Assembly (NCBI GenBank): GCA_038322995.1
Contig: JBBQGM010000070.1
Span: forward strand, 1 to 28,043
Length of the DNA: 28,043 nt
Reading direction: 5' to 3'
From: QHXQ01 sp038322995
GTDB taxonomy: Bacteria; Acidobacteriota; Blastocatellia; Pyrinomonadales; Pyrinomonadaceae
This document shows positions 1 to 7,831 of this stretch, piece after piece. The stretch's first letter is position 1. Each line of letters opens with the position of its first letter. Under the pieces are notes generated by a model. The model searched no databases. It was given only the letters and a program-made list of their open reading frames with translations, and was not told where the DNA came from. The position numbers and the translations under genes were made by a program.

Positions 1-1339
1 CTTCAACCATAACACCTTCGACTACGGCCCGGCCGAAGCCTTCTTCAACGACTTCTTTTATCCGAACCTGTTGCCCGATATCTTCGCCGGCCGCCGGCCC
101 GCCGCGCCCCAAGCATTGGCCCAACTCGACCGCCGCCCGCCGCGCGTCGCACTCAAATTCGACGAACAAAAACCCGTCGCCGCGCCCGCGCCGCCGCGCA
201 CCGTCGCGCTCAAACTTGAAATCACAGACGCGCCGGCCGGGGCGCAGGACGTGCGCCTGTTCCGCAACGGACTGCTCGTCCGCGTCTGGCGCGGCGATGT
301 GCTGCGCGGGCAAACGCAGACGCTGCTTGAGACATCCGTCCCGCTCGTCGCCGGCTCAAACACCTTCACCGCCTACGCCTTCAACCGCGACAACGTTAAG
401 AGCGCGGACGCCACACTCGGCACGCAGGGCGCGGATGCGCTCAAGCGCGCGGGCACGGCGCACGTGCTGACCGTCGGCGTCGATCATTATGCTAATGCGC
501 AATACGATCTAAAATACGCCGTCGCTGATGCACGCGCGTTCGGCGCAGAAGTCAAACATCAGTTGGAAACGTTGCATCGCTATGATCGCGTTGAAGTCAC
601 CGCGCTATTCGATCAGGCGGCGACGAAAGCGAACCTGCTCGGCGCGCTCGCCGCGCTGGCCAAGACGGTGCAGCCGGAAGACACGGTCATCGTCTATTTC
701 GCCGGGCACGGCACGGCCCGGCAGAATCGCTTCTACCTGTTGCCGCACGACCTCGGTTACACCGGCAGCCGCACGCAGATTGACGAAGCCGGACTGCAAA
801 CGATCCTTAATCATGGCGTCGCGGATCGCGAGTTGGAGCAAGCCTTCGAGGGCTTGGACGCCGGGCAACTCGTGCTGGTCATTGATGCCTGCAACAGTGG
901 TCAAGCATTGGAAGCAGAGGAGAAGCGGCGCGGGCCGATGAACTCGAAAGGGCTGGCGCAGTTAGCCTACGAGAAGGGCATGTACATCTTGACGGCCGCG
1001 CAGAGTTTTCAAGCGGCGCAAGAAGCTTCGCAATTAGGACACGGCTTGTTGACCTACGCGCTCGTGGAAGAAGGTTTGAAGCAGGCCCAAGCCGATAGCG
1101 CGCCGCAGGACGGCGCGATCACTATCGCCGAGTGGCTGGACTACGCGACGGTGCGCGTGCCCGCGATGCAATTGGACAAGATGCATGCGGCCCGCGATTT
1201 GGGCCTGAATCTTTCTTTCGCCGAAGACGAGCGCAGCCTCGACGTGCCGCGCCGCGCGGGCCAGCACCCGCGCGTCTTCTACCGCCGCGAGTTCGCCCCG
1301 CAACAACTCGTCATCGCGCAAACCGCCCCGCAAAATTAG
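1..1339 (+). CDS. Caspase-like (peptidase C14 family) protein, C-terminal part, 5' end outside window
   Basis: The reading frame is open from base 2, so the gene starts upstream of the window; the TTG at 71 is not a real start. What is visible is a beta-rich, Ig-like stretch (bases about 180-430, with RLFRNGLLVRVW and AGSNTFTAYAFN) followed by a caspase-fold domain. The catalytic His lies in YFAGHGTA (codon 707-709) and the catalytic Cys in VIDACNSGQ (codon 890-892), so both residues of the dyad are present. In this family the caspase domain is often preceded by WD40 repeats or other sensor modules, which would lie off the left edge; that is inference. Expected role is a cysteine endopeptidase in stress or conflict signalling. 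The substrate cannot be read from sequence. The next gene begins 24 nt downstream in the same frame. Confidence 0.85.
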   Translation, partial: FNHNTFDYGPAEAFFNDFFYPNLLPDIFAGRRPAAPQALAQLDRRPPRVALKFDEQKPVAAPAPPRTVALKLEITDAPAGAQDVRLFRNGLLVRVWRGDVLRGQTQTLLETSVPLVAGSNTFTAYAFNRDNVKSADATLGTQGADALKRAGTAHVLTVGVDHYANAQYDLKYAVADARAFGAEVKHQLETLHRYDRVEVTALFDQAATKANLLGALAALAKTVQPEDTVIVYFAGHGTARQNRFYLLPHDLGYTGSRTQIDEAGLQTILNHGVADRELEQAFEGLDAGQLVLVIDACNSGQALEAEEKRRGPMNSKGLAQLAYEKGMYILTAAQSFQAAQEASQLGHGLLTYALVEEGLKQAQADSAPQDGAITIAEWLDYATVRVPAMQLDKMHAARDLGLNLSFAEDERSLDVPRRAGQHPRVFYRREFAPQQLVIAQTAPQN

Positions 1340-1363
1340 CGTTGTTCGTTAGCAAGTGCTCAT

Positions 1364-2122
1364 TTGCGTCAACCATCGGACACAGAACCGGTCGTCAGTT
1401 TCCGCCGCGTCAGCTACGCCGCGCCGGGCACAGGCACGCCCATCATCACCGACCTCAGTCTCGACATTCAGCGCGGCGAGACGCTCGTGTTGCTTGGCGA
1501 GTCAGGCTGCGGTAAGACGACGACGCTTAGACTGATCAACCGGCTGCTCGTGCCGACGACGGGCATGGTATTGGTCGAAGGCAAGGCCACGATTGAGTGG
1601 GACGAGATCGAACTGCGGCGACGGACGGGTTACGTGATTCAAGAGGCGGGCCTGTTTCCGCATTTCACGGTCGCACGCAACGTCGGCTTAGTGCCGACGC
1701 TCGCGGGCTGGGCTGAGGTGCGTGTGCGTGCGCGCGTGGACGAGTTACTCAAACTCGTGGGCCTAGAGTCGGCGCGGTTCGCGGCGCGTTATCCGCGCGA
1801 GTTGTCGGGCGGGCAACGACAGCGCGTCGGCGTGGCGCGGGCGCTCGCGGCCGATCCGCCGTTGCTGTTGCTGGACGAACCGTTCGGCGCGCTCGATCCG
1901 TTGACGCGCGCGTCGTTGCAACAAGAGTTCGCAAGTTTACGCACGCGCCTCGGCAAAACGTGCGTCTTCGTCACGCACGACGTGCGCGAAGCGTTGCTGC
2001 TCGCATCGCGCATCGCGTTGCTGCAGGCCGGGCGCATCGTGCTGTTGGCTACGCCTGCTGAGTTCAAACAATCTGTTGAGTCGCTGGCGCAGGCATACAT
2101 GGCAACTTTGCAGGTAGGTTAA
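1364..2122 (+). CDS. ABC transporter ATP-binding protein, osmoprotectant/quaternary amine type
   Basis: A 252-aa ATPase with every nucleotide-binding motif: Walker A GESGCGKTT (45-53), Q-loop Q93, signature LSGGQRQRV (147-155), Walker B LLLLDEPFG (167-175) and switch His in FVTHD (H205). It ends soon after the core domain and lacks the C-terminal CBS pair of OpuCA-type ATPases. The only start in frame after the upstream stop is TTG at 1364, without a clear Shine-Dalgarno, so initiation may depend on translation of the gene before it. The next gene encodes the fused permease and binding protein, which fixes the substrate class as glycine betaine, choline, carnitine or a similar compound. The ATPase energises uptake at the cytoplasmic face of the inner membrane. 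Confidence 0.9.
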   Translation: MRQPSDTEPVVSFRRVSYAAPGTGTPIITDLSLDIQRGETLVLLGESGCGKTTTLRLINRLLVPTTGMVLVEGKATIEWDEIELRRRTGYVIQEAGLFPHFTVARNVGLVPTLAGWAEVRVRARVDELLKLVGLESARFAARYPRELSGGQRQRVGVARALAADPPLLLLDEPFGALDPLTRASLQQEFASLRTRLGKTCVFVTHDVREALLLASRIALLQAGRIVLLATPAEFKQSVESLAQAYMATLQVG

Positions 2123-2132
2123 GGCATGAACA

Positions 2133-2224
2133 TCACGCCAAGCCGCAAAGGCGCAAAACCAAGCCGCGAAGAAGACCATACAACCTCTTTGCGCCCTGCT
2201 TCGCGCCTTTGCGGCTTGGCGTGA
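2133..2224. repeat. Palindromic intergenic element, copy 1, with 22-bp perfect arms
   Basis: The arms at 2133-2154 and 2203-2224 are exact reverse complements over 22 bases, enclosing 48 bases that contain further variants of the same CGCAAAG/CTTTGCG words. A relative lies at 25881-25965. The element fills nearly the whole gap between the transporter ATPase and the permease gene. It could form a large hairpin in the transcript and separate expression of the two genes. Confidence 0.8.
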
Positions 2225-2238
2225 GATTTTCTTTTGCG

Positions 2239-3822
2239 ATGAACTTCTTCGAGTTCACCATACACAACTGGCGCGAGTTGTTGACGCTCGCGGGCGAGCA
2301 TCTGCGGCTCGTCGCGGAGGCGATGGTGGTGGCCGTCGTCATCGCTTTGCCGTTGGGCGTGCTGCTGACGCGGCGAAAGTTTTTGCAACGCCCGGTGCTT
2401 GGGCTGGCCAGCATCTTGCAGACCGTGCCCAGCCTAGCGCTCTTCGGCTTTCTCATCCCGCTGCCGTTCGGCGGCATCGGCGCACGCTCGGCCGTCATCG
2501 CGCTCGTGCTCTACGCATTGCTGCCCGTATTGCGCAACACCGTGACCGGCATCGAGGGCGTAGATCGCAACGTGCGCGAAGCGGCCGTGGCGATGGGCAT
2601 GACCGCGCGCCAGATTCTCTGGCAAGTGGAATTGCCATTAGCTGCGAGCGTGATCCTAGCCGGCGTGCGCGTGGCGACAGTGATCTCGGTCGGCGTGGCC
2701 ACTATTGCCGCCGCCATCGGCGCGGGCGGCCTCGGCACGTACATCTTTCGGGGCCTCAGGCAGAATAACAACACGCTCATCCTCGCGGGCGCAGTCCCCG
2801 CCGCGCTCATGGCGCTCGCCGCCGACTGGCTGATCGGCCGGCTCGAAACAACCGTCGGCGCAAACACCGGCACCCGCGCCGCCGACCCGCAAAACGCCCG
2901 CGCACAACTGCGCCGCCGCATCGTCGGCGCGACGCTCGCGCTCGTCGTCGTTGGCGGCCTCGGCGCGTTCGCCGCGTGGCGCAGCAGGACACAACGCGCA
3001 ACGAACGATCAGGCGGGCGCACCGGTCGTCGTCGGCTCGAAGGATTTTACGGAGAGTGTGATCCTCGCGGAACTGTTGGCGCAGACGCTCGAAGCGCAGG
3101 GCGTCGCGGTCGCGCGGCAGTTTGAGTTGGGCGGCAATCTCTGCCACGACGCGCTCGTCGCCGGTCGCATTGATGTCTATCCCGAATACACGGGTACGGC
3201 TTTCACCGCGATCTTGCAGCATCAACCCGTGACCGACCCGCGCGCCGTTTACGATCAGGTCGCGCGTGAGTATGGCGAACGCTTCGATGTCGCGCTCAGT
3301 CCGCCGCTCGGCTTTCGCAACGACTTCGCCATCCTCGTGCGCGGCGCGGAAGCGCGGCGGCTGAACCTGCACACGATCTCCGATGCTGCGCCGCACGCAC
3401 GCACGTGGCACGCGGGCTTCGGCCAAGATTTCATGTCGCGCGCCGATGGCTATCCCGGCTTCGCCCGCGCCTACGCTCTGCAACTCGCCGCCGCGCCGCG
3501 CGAGATGGATTTGGCGCTCACCTATCGCGCGCTCGCCGCCGGTCAAGTGGACATCATCGCCGGCAACTCGACGGACGGCCTCATCGCCGCGCTCGATCTC
3601 ACTCAACTCGAAGACGACCGGCACTATTTCCCGCCCTACGAAGCCGTCTATCTCGTGCGCCGCGCCGCGCTCGCACGAGCGCCCGCCGTGCTGCCTGTGC
3701 TGCAACGTTTAGCCAACGCGATCTCGACCGATGAAATGCGGCGTTTGAATTATGAAGTTGACGGCCGGCACGGCACGGTCGCCGATGTGGTGCGCGCGTG
3801 GCGGCAAGCGAAAGGGCTGTGA
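2239..3822 (+). CDS. Fused ABC permease/substrate-binding protein for osmoprotectants (ProW-ProX/OpuC type)
   Basis: The N-terminal half is an inner-membrane permease with several hydrophobic segments and a permease EAA-type loop (REAAVAMGMTARQILWQVELP). One more membrane segment near residues 225-245 (ATLALVVVGGLGAFAAW) leads to an extracytoplasmic binding domain of the OpuAC/QAT family, recognisable by VVVGSKDFTESVILAELLAQ and later IDVYPEYTGTA. The binding protein is thus tethered to its channel. The ATG at 2239 is preferred to the TTG at 2209, because the TTG lies inside the arm of the palindromic element and adds ten residues before the natural MNFFEFTIHNW start. No strong ribosome site precedes it. 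With the ATPase upstream this makes a complete two-gene importer. Compatible-solute uptake is the likely job; the exact ligand is not determined. Confidence 0.9.
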   Translation: MNFFEFTIHNWRELLTLAGEHLRLVAEAMVVAVVIALPLGVLLTRRKFLQRPVLGLASILQTVPSLALFGFLIPLPFGGIGARSAVIALVLYALLPVLRNTVTGIEGVDRNVREAAVAMGMTARQILWQVELPLAASVILAGVRVATVISVGVATIAAAIGAGGLGTYIFRGLRQNNNTLILAGAVPAALMALAADWLIGRLETTVGANTGTRAADPQNARAQLRRRIVGATLALVVVGGLGAFAAWRSRTQRATNDQAGAPVVVGSKDFTESVILAELLAQTLEAQGVAVARQFELGGNLCHDALVAGRIDVYPEYTGTAFTAILQHQPVTDPRAVYDQVAREYGERFDVALSPPLGFRNDFAILVRGAEARRLNLHTISDAAPHARTWHAGFGQDFMSRADGYPGFARAYALQLAAAPREMDLALTYRALAAGQVDIIAGNSTDGLIAALDLTQLEDDRHYFPPYEAVYLVRRAALARAPAVLPVLQRLANAISTDEMRRLNYEVDGRHGTVADVVRAWRQAKGL

Positions 3823-3829
3823 GAAAGTT

Positions 3830-4915
3830 TTAGCGCAAGACCCGCACGTCGCGCTCGCTGCTGATGCGCCAGCCTTCAGGTGTGCGTTGCCAGCGTAGCT
3901 CTTGAATGACTTCGCCACGTCTATCTTGCCCGCCGCCCGCGATCACATAAGCCTTACGGAATCGCATCACGGCGGTGCGGCCGTCGTCGCGCAACAGGAT
4001 TTCCGGCTCGGCGGCGCGGATGTCAATCGTGTCCGCTTTGGCGAAGACGCGCGCCTTCTCTGCTTGCACGGCGGCGCGCGGCACGGTGCGCTTGAGATAG
4101 TAGGCGGCAAGCGTCGGCAGGTAGAACGTCATTTGCCGGTCTATGTCGCGCGCGTTGGTCGCGCCGATCCATTCGTCGAGCGCGGCGCGCAAGGTGGTAG
4201 CGGCAGCAGGTTCGGCGACGGGTGCGCCGATGGCGTGCGGTGTTGCTTTGGCCGGAGCATTGCCCGCCGGGTTGTTGGCGGCGACCGTGTCCTGTGGCGC
4301 GGTTTGCGCTTCGCCGTAAATCTCCCAGCGCGCCACGTCGGAGATTTTGTTATAGATGCTGCGGACGATGACCGGCTCGTTGAGTTGTGCCGCATAGATG
4401 TAGCGCGTCACGCGCAACTCGCGCCCATTAGCGGCCGGCGCAAAGACGGCGGTGAAGCGGTCGCCGCCCGCGCCGCCCGTCGTCACGGTCAGACTGTCGC
4501 CCGCGAGCGTGACGCGCGTCCGCACGACCTGGCCGGCCGCGCCGCGTTCGGTGCGAGTCACGCCGTCGGCGTCGAAGGTGATGCGTGGGGCGCGCGATGA
4601 GGCGACCTGGACGCGCCGGCCGCGCCGTTCGATGGCCAGTTGATCGGGCGGCGCGAGGCGCACGGTGAGGTCGAGGAAAAACTGTTGCTGTTCGCCGAAG
4701 GGCAAGTTGCTTGAAGCGTGTTGGACGACCGAGTAGAGCCGGTCGCTGCGTTCCGGATCGAGCCGGTAGACGCCCGTCCAATCGGCGACGGCGGTACGGC
4801 TATTTCCATTCGCCGGCACCACGCGCGCACGGCGCACGGTCTGCGCGGCCAGCCCATGCCCGATCAGCGCAGTTGTTAATAGCAACGCGCCCCAAACATT
4901 TTTACCGGCGAGCAT
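3830..4915 (-). CDS. Secreted/periplasmic protein with C-terminal NTF2-like (SnoaL/DUF4440-like) domain
   Basis: A 361-aa protein starting at ATG 4915, chosen because AGGGGG lies 9-10 nt upstream; a GTG at 4951 would add a charged leader before the signal peptide. The N-terminus is a signal peptide (LAGKNVWGALLLTTALIGHGLAAQ). The middle part, starting with DWTGVYRLDPERSD, is rich in beta strands. An Ala/Pro-rich linker near 210-235 leads to a C-terminal domain beginning LRAALDEWIGATNARDIDRQMTFYL and ending ELRWQRTPEGWRISSERD, which resembles NTF2-like domains such as SnoaL or DUF4440. Function is unknown; these folds bind small molecules or act as accessory domains. The gene converges on the permease gene with 7 nt between the stop codons. 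Confidence 0.7.
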   Translation of the reverse strand: MLAGKNVWGALLLTTALIGHGLAAQTVRRARVVPANGNSRTAVADWTGVYRLDPERSDRLYSVVQHASSNLPFGEQQQFFLDLTVRLAPPDQLAIERRGRRVQVASSRAPRITFDADGVTRTERGAAGQVVRTRVTLAGDSLTVTTGGAGGDRFTAVFAPAANGRELRVTRYIYAAQLNEPVIVRSIYNKISDVARWEIYGEAQTAPQDTVAANNPAGNAPAKATPHAIGAPVAEPAAATTLRAALDEWIGATNARDIDRQMTFYLPTLAAYYLKRTVPRAAVQAEKARVFAKADTIDIRAAEPEILLRDDGRTAVMRFRKAYVIAGGGQDRRGEVIQELRWQRTPEGWRISSERDVRVLR

Positions 4916-5112
4916 CTTTGTCGTCCCCCTTAGCTCTCGCTCTCTGCGCACGGCGCATTGGCAACTTTCGTGCGCCCGCCACTCTACCGCACTTGCCGGC
5001 GGCAGATAAAGTTTGCGCGAGTGCTAAAGCGCGCGGCGGGCGCGGTCGGTGTGCTATCCTCTCACGCAAATCTCCCTGATCGAAAAATCAAACGCGCGCG
5101 GGGGCAAGACAG

Positions 5113-5394
5113 ATGGGACAGGCGGATCGCGGTGTCGAGATCGCTACGGGGCGCAGGCGAACAGACGGCCATGTGCGACTGTCCATCTTTGCACGCGACC
5201 TGTTGGCCGTGACAATTGAAGATTACGGCGAGCGCGCCCCGACGCTCTTGCTCACCTACGCGCAGGCCAGCGAGTTGCAACGCACGCTAGCGAGTTTGAT
5301 TCCACAATTGGCGACGGCTGAGTCGGCGGCCGAAGTTGACCCGCAGGCGACGTGGGCCGGCAGCGAGCGGCGCAACACGGGCGAGTTGCGTTGA
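5113..5394 (+). CDS. Hypothetical 93-aa protein
   Basis: Starts at ATG 5113 after a weak purine-rich GGGGGCAAGACAG. The protein (MGQADRGVEIATGRRRTDG...) has no signal peptide and no membrane segment. Residues about 20-70 look folded: a beta stretch (HVRLSIFARDLLAVTIEDY), then LLLTYAQASELQRTLASLIPQL, which could be a strand and helix. The tail is acidic and polar. I do not recognise the family. It stands alone, divergent from the NTF2-like gene, with the bidirectional terminator at 5433-5466 closing it. The GC-rich codon use matches its neighbours. Confidence 0.55.
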   Translation: MGQADRGVEIATGRRRTDGHVRLSIFARDLLAVTIEDYGERAPTLLLTYAQASELQRTLASLIPQLATAESAAEVDPQATWAGSERRNTGELR

Positions 5395-5432
5395 AGCATT
5401 GTGCGCGTAGGAAACGCTGCTCACATCCGCAA

Positions 5433-5466
5433 AAATCTTGCGCAGCCGGCCGGCTGCGCAAGATTT
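5433..5466. terminator. Bidirectional intrinsic terminator, 17-bp perfect palindrome
   Basis: Arms 5433-5449 and 5450-5466 are perfect complements with a GC core (CGCAGCCGG/CCGGCTGCG). On the minus strand the stem runs into TTTTT, a classic intrinsic terminator for the gene at 5494-5892. On the plus strand it ends GATTTATT and can serve the 93-aa gene. Its place between two convergent genes fits. Confidence 0.85.
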
Positions 5467-5493
5467 ATTCAGCGCTTAATTTGTCGCGGCGGT

Positions 5494-5892
5494 TTAGCTG
5501 CTCTTCTTCAAGGTGAAGCGCAGAGGTGCGCCGAGCGTGGCCGGGTCGAGGTTGACCTTTTGCGTCTCGTAGCCTTTGGCTTTGAGCGTCAGCTTGAGAT
5601 TGCCCATATGGATGGGCGGCAGGACGGCGACACCGCGCGCGTCGGTCGAGTTCCACGACTCGCAGAAGAAGCCGTCGGTGCGCGCCGAGCCGAGTTTGAC
5701 GTACACGTCGCTGACGGGCTGGCCCGCTTCATCGAAGACGCGCGCGTCGAGCCGGCCGAGGCCGTTCGGCCCGTCGGGCGCTTTGCCCATGTTGGGGATG
5801 TCGTTGGCGTTCGCGTTGCCGGTTGGCTGCTGCGCCGTGACGCCGACGGCGATGGTGGCGATGATGAGTGTGACGAGGAACAGTTTACGCAT
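5494..5892 (-). CDS. Small secreted protein with carboxypeptidase-regulatory-like (Ig-like) domain
   Basis: A 132-aa protein with a clear signal peptide (MRKLFLVTLIIATIAVGVTAQ, cleavage expected near AQQ). The mature part is a single beta-sandwich of the carboxypeptidase-regulatory type: GLGRLDARVFDEAGQPVSDVYV, then DARGVAVLPPIHMGNLKLTLKAKGYE, the usual pattern of a plug-less peptidase regulatory domain that follows 'G.V.D..G.P...V'. In Acidobacteriota such domains often precede TonB-dependent transporters, but here the domain is alone. AGGAG lies about 12 nt before the ATG. Role unknown; probably a structural or binding protein outside the cytoplasm. Confidence 0.75.
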   Translation of the reverse strand: MRKLFLVTLIIATIAVGVTAQQPTGNANANDIPNMGKAPDGPNGLGRLDARVFDEAGQPVSDVYVKLGSARTDGFFCESWNSTDARGVAVLPPIHMGNLKLTLKAKGYETQKVNLDPATLGAPLRFTLKKSS

Positions 5893-6077
5893 CTTGGTAT
5901 TGCTCTCCTAAACTTTATAACAGGACGTGGATTCGAGGGGGGACACTCCGTTTTGCCGGTCTGTCCGGGCGGCGACGACTAAAGGTAGCCGCGCAAAACA
6001 CCCTAACAGGATTATATTGTCCCGGCCCGACATTTGGAAAGCGGCTTTTTGCCCGACCCATACGCGAGGGAATTAAG

Positions 6078-7409
6078 ATGAATCGCATATTGCTCCGCTT
6101 GCTGTGCGCGCTCGCGCTCTTGCCGGCCACAACTCCGGCGCAGACGAGCACGCCGCCCACAACCGCGCGCCCCGTCGTCACGCTGATTAAAGCCGGGCGG
6201 CTCGTTGATACGCGCGCAGGCCGCGTCCTTGAGAATCAAGGCATACTCGTCGAAGGCGACCGCATCAAGGCCGTCGGCCCGTTCGCTGCCATCAGCGCGA
6301 GCGCGCCGGCCGGGGTGCGGACAATCGATCTGTCGCGCGCGACGGTGCTACCCGGCTTGACCGATTGCCACACGCACATCCTCTTGCAAGGCGACATCAC
6401 GGCGGAAGATTACGACGTGCAGTTATTGAAAGAGTCGATCCCCTATCGCACGATTCGCGCGACGGTGGCCGCGCGCACAGGACTGTTGAACGGCTTCACC
6501 GCGATGCGCGACCTTGAGACCGAGGGCGCGATGTATGCCGATGTGGACGTAAAAACCGCGATCAATCGCGGCGTGATTCCGGGGCCGCGCATGTTCGTCT
6601 CGACGCGCGCGTTCTCCGCGACCGGCATGTATCCGCTGCTCGGTTACTCGTGGGAGTTGCACCTGCCCGAAGGCGTGCAGATCGTGGACGGCCCGGAGCA
6701 GATCACGCGGGCCGTGCGCGAGCAGGTCAAATACGGCGCGGACTGGATCAAGTTTTATGCCGACCGGCGCTATTACATGAAGGACGGCAAGCTGCACAGT
6801 TGGGTCAACTTCACCGATGAAGAGATGGCCGCGTTCGTGAAGGAAGCGCACCGGCTTGGTCGCCGCGTCGCCGCGCACGCGATGGGCTGGGATGGCATTG
6901 ATGCGAGTTTGCGCGCGGGCGTGGATTCCATCGAGCACGGCTATGGCCTGGATGAAGGCTTGATGGCGCGCATGAGCAAACAGGGCGCGTGGTGGTGTCC
7001 GACGATCTACGTCGGCGTCTATGTCGCCGAGGGCCGGGCGGCCGCCGGCAATCCGATCTGGCTAACGATGCGCGATCTGGAAGCTAAGGCGTTCGGCGTC
7101 GCCGTCAAGCAGGGCGTGCGGATCGCGTTCGGCACGGATGCCGGCGGCTTCGCGTGGACGGAGAACGCAGCGAAAGAGTTTGGCTACATGGTACGCTATG
7201 GCATGAGCCCGATGCAGGCGATCCAGTCGGCGACGATGGAAGCCGCCAACCTACTCGACCAAACCGACAACATGGGCGCGCTCGAACCAGGTAAGTACGC
7301 CGACATCATCGCCACCACCGGCGACCCGCTCACAGACATCTCCGAGCTTGAGCGCGTCCGCTTCGTCATGAAAGGCGGCGCGATTGTGCGCGATGAGTTG
7401 ACGCACTGA
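6078..7409 (+). CDS. Secreted amidohydrolase-family metal hydrolase (imidazolonepropionase/prolidase-like)
   Basis: A 443-aa protein with a signal peptide (ILLRLLCALALLPATTPAQ). The amidohydrolase metal-site residues are all visible: H98 and H100 in DCHTHIL, K225 in DWIKFYAD (candidate carboxylated lysine), H267 in AAHAMG, H287 in SIEHGYG, and D354 in FGTDAGG. The C-terminal PGKYADIIATTGDPL strand belongs to the beta-sandwich that closes the fold. Family members of this secreted subgroup hydrolyse dipeptides, Xaa-Pro bonds or cyclic amides; the actual substrate cannot be assigned. Start ATG 6078 follows GAGGGAATTAAG. The gene is divergent from the preceding one and 37 nt ahead of the small membrane-protein gene. 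Confidence 0.9.
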   Translation: MNRILLRLLCALALLPATTPAQTSTPPTTARPVVTLIKAGRLVDTRAGRVLENQGILVEGDRIKAVGPFAAISASAPAGVRTIDLSRATVLPGLTDCHTHILLQGDITAEDYDVQLLKESIPYRTIRATVAARTGLLNGFTAMRDLETEGAMYADVDVKTAINRGVIPGPRMFVSTRAFSATGMYPLLGYSWELHLPEGVQIVDGPEQITRAVREQVKYGADWIKFYADRRYYMKDGKLHSWVNFTDEEMAAFVKEAHRLGRRVAAHAMGWDGIDASLRAGVDSIEHGYGLDEGLMARMSKQGAWWCPTIYVGVYVAEGRAAAGNPIWLTMRDLEAKAFGVAVKQGVRIAFGTDAGGFAWTENAAKEFGYMVRYGMSPMQAIQSATMEAANLLDQTDNMGALEPGKYADIIATTGDPLTDISELERVRFVMKGGAIVRDELTH

Positions 7410-7432
7410 GTAATAAGCTACTAGCTTTCAAC

Positions 7433-7438
7433 AGGAGG
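7433..7438 (+). promoter_or_regulatory. Strong Shine-Dalgarno AGGAGG
   Basis: Perfect AGGAGG with 8 nt to the ATG at 7447. It fixes the start of the small membrane protein and suggests high expression. Confidence 0.8.
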
Positions 7439-7446
7439 TATCACTG

Positions 7447-7743
7447 ATGGGATTCGTTGAAGGGGTTAACTTGATCGACTTCCTGATCCTGTTGCTGATC
7501 GCGGGCGTGTGCGGCTCCATCGGGCAGGCGATTGCGGGCTACACGCGGGGCGGGTGTCTGGCGTCCATCGCGCTCGGGTTTATCGGCGCGATCATTGGCG
7601 TGTGGGTGGCGCGCAATTTGGGCTTGCCGGAACTCTTTGCGATCAGGCTTGGCGGCAGCAGCTTTCCCGTCATCTGGTCGATCCTCGGCGCGGCGTTGTT
7701 CGTCGCGGTCATCAGTCTGTTCGCGCGCACCCGACGCGCGTGA
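7447..7743 (+). CDS. GlsB/YeaQ/YmgE-family (transglycosylase-associated) small membrane protein
   Basis: A 98-aa protein with three hydrophobic segments (about 10-30, 38-58 and 75-92) and the glycine-rich spacing of the family (GSIGQAIAGYTRGGCLASIALGFIGA, then GVWVARNLGL). Members are inner-membrane stress-response proteins of unknown biochemical role. The perfect Shine-Dalgarno sets the start. It follows the amidohydrolase on the same strand with 37 nt between and may share its transcript. Confidence 0.8.
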   Translation: MGFVEGVNLIDFLILLLIAGVCGSIGQAIAGYTRGGCLASIALGFIGAIIGVWVARNLGLPELFAIRLGGSSFPVIWSILGAALFVAVISLFARTRRA

Positions 7744-7831
7744 AAAGTTTCCGCGCCGTTTGGTGATTGTTTCGTAAAGGGCGCACGGTAAGGTTGTCGC
7801 CTCTTCGGGTAAGCCAAAAGTTTTTCGCGTT

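Noticed and set aside
2133..2224. CRISPR-like array suggested by repeated CGCAAAG words
   Set aside because: The words form two inverted arms, not evenly spaced direct repeats with unique spacers.
2209..2238. Upstream TTG start for the permease fusion
   Set aside because: The TTG lies in the arm of the palindromic element; ATG 2239 begins the natural N-terminus.
2656..3705. 349-aa minus-strand open frame opposite the permease gene
   Set aside because: Antisense of a well-supported transporter gene; Arg/Glu/Ala-rich shadow with no domain.
5401..5982. 193-aa plus-strand open frame over the terminator and the small secreted protein
   Set aside because: It begins inside the hairpin and is antisense to a gene with a clear signal peptide and ribosome site.
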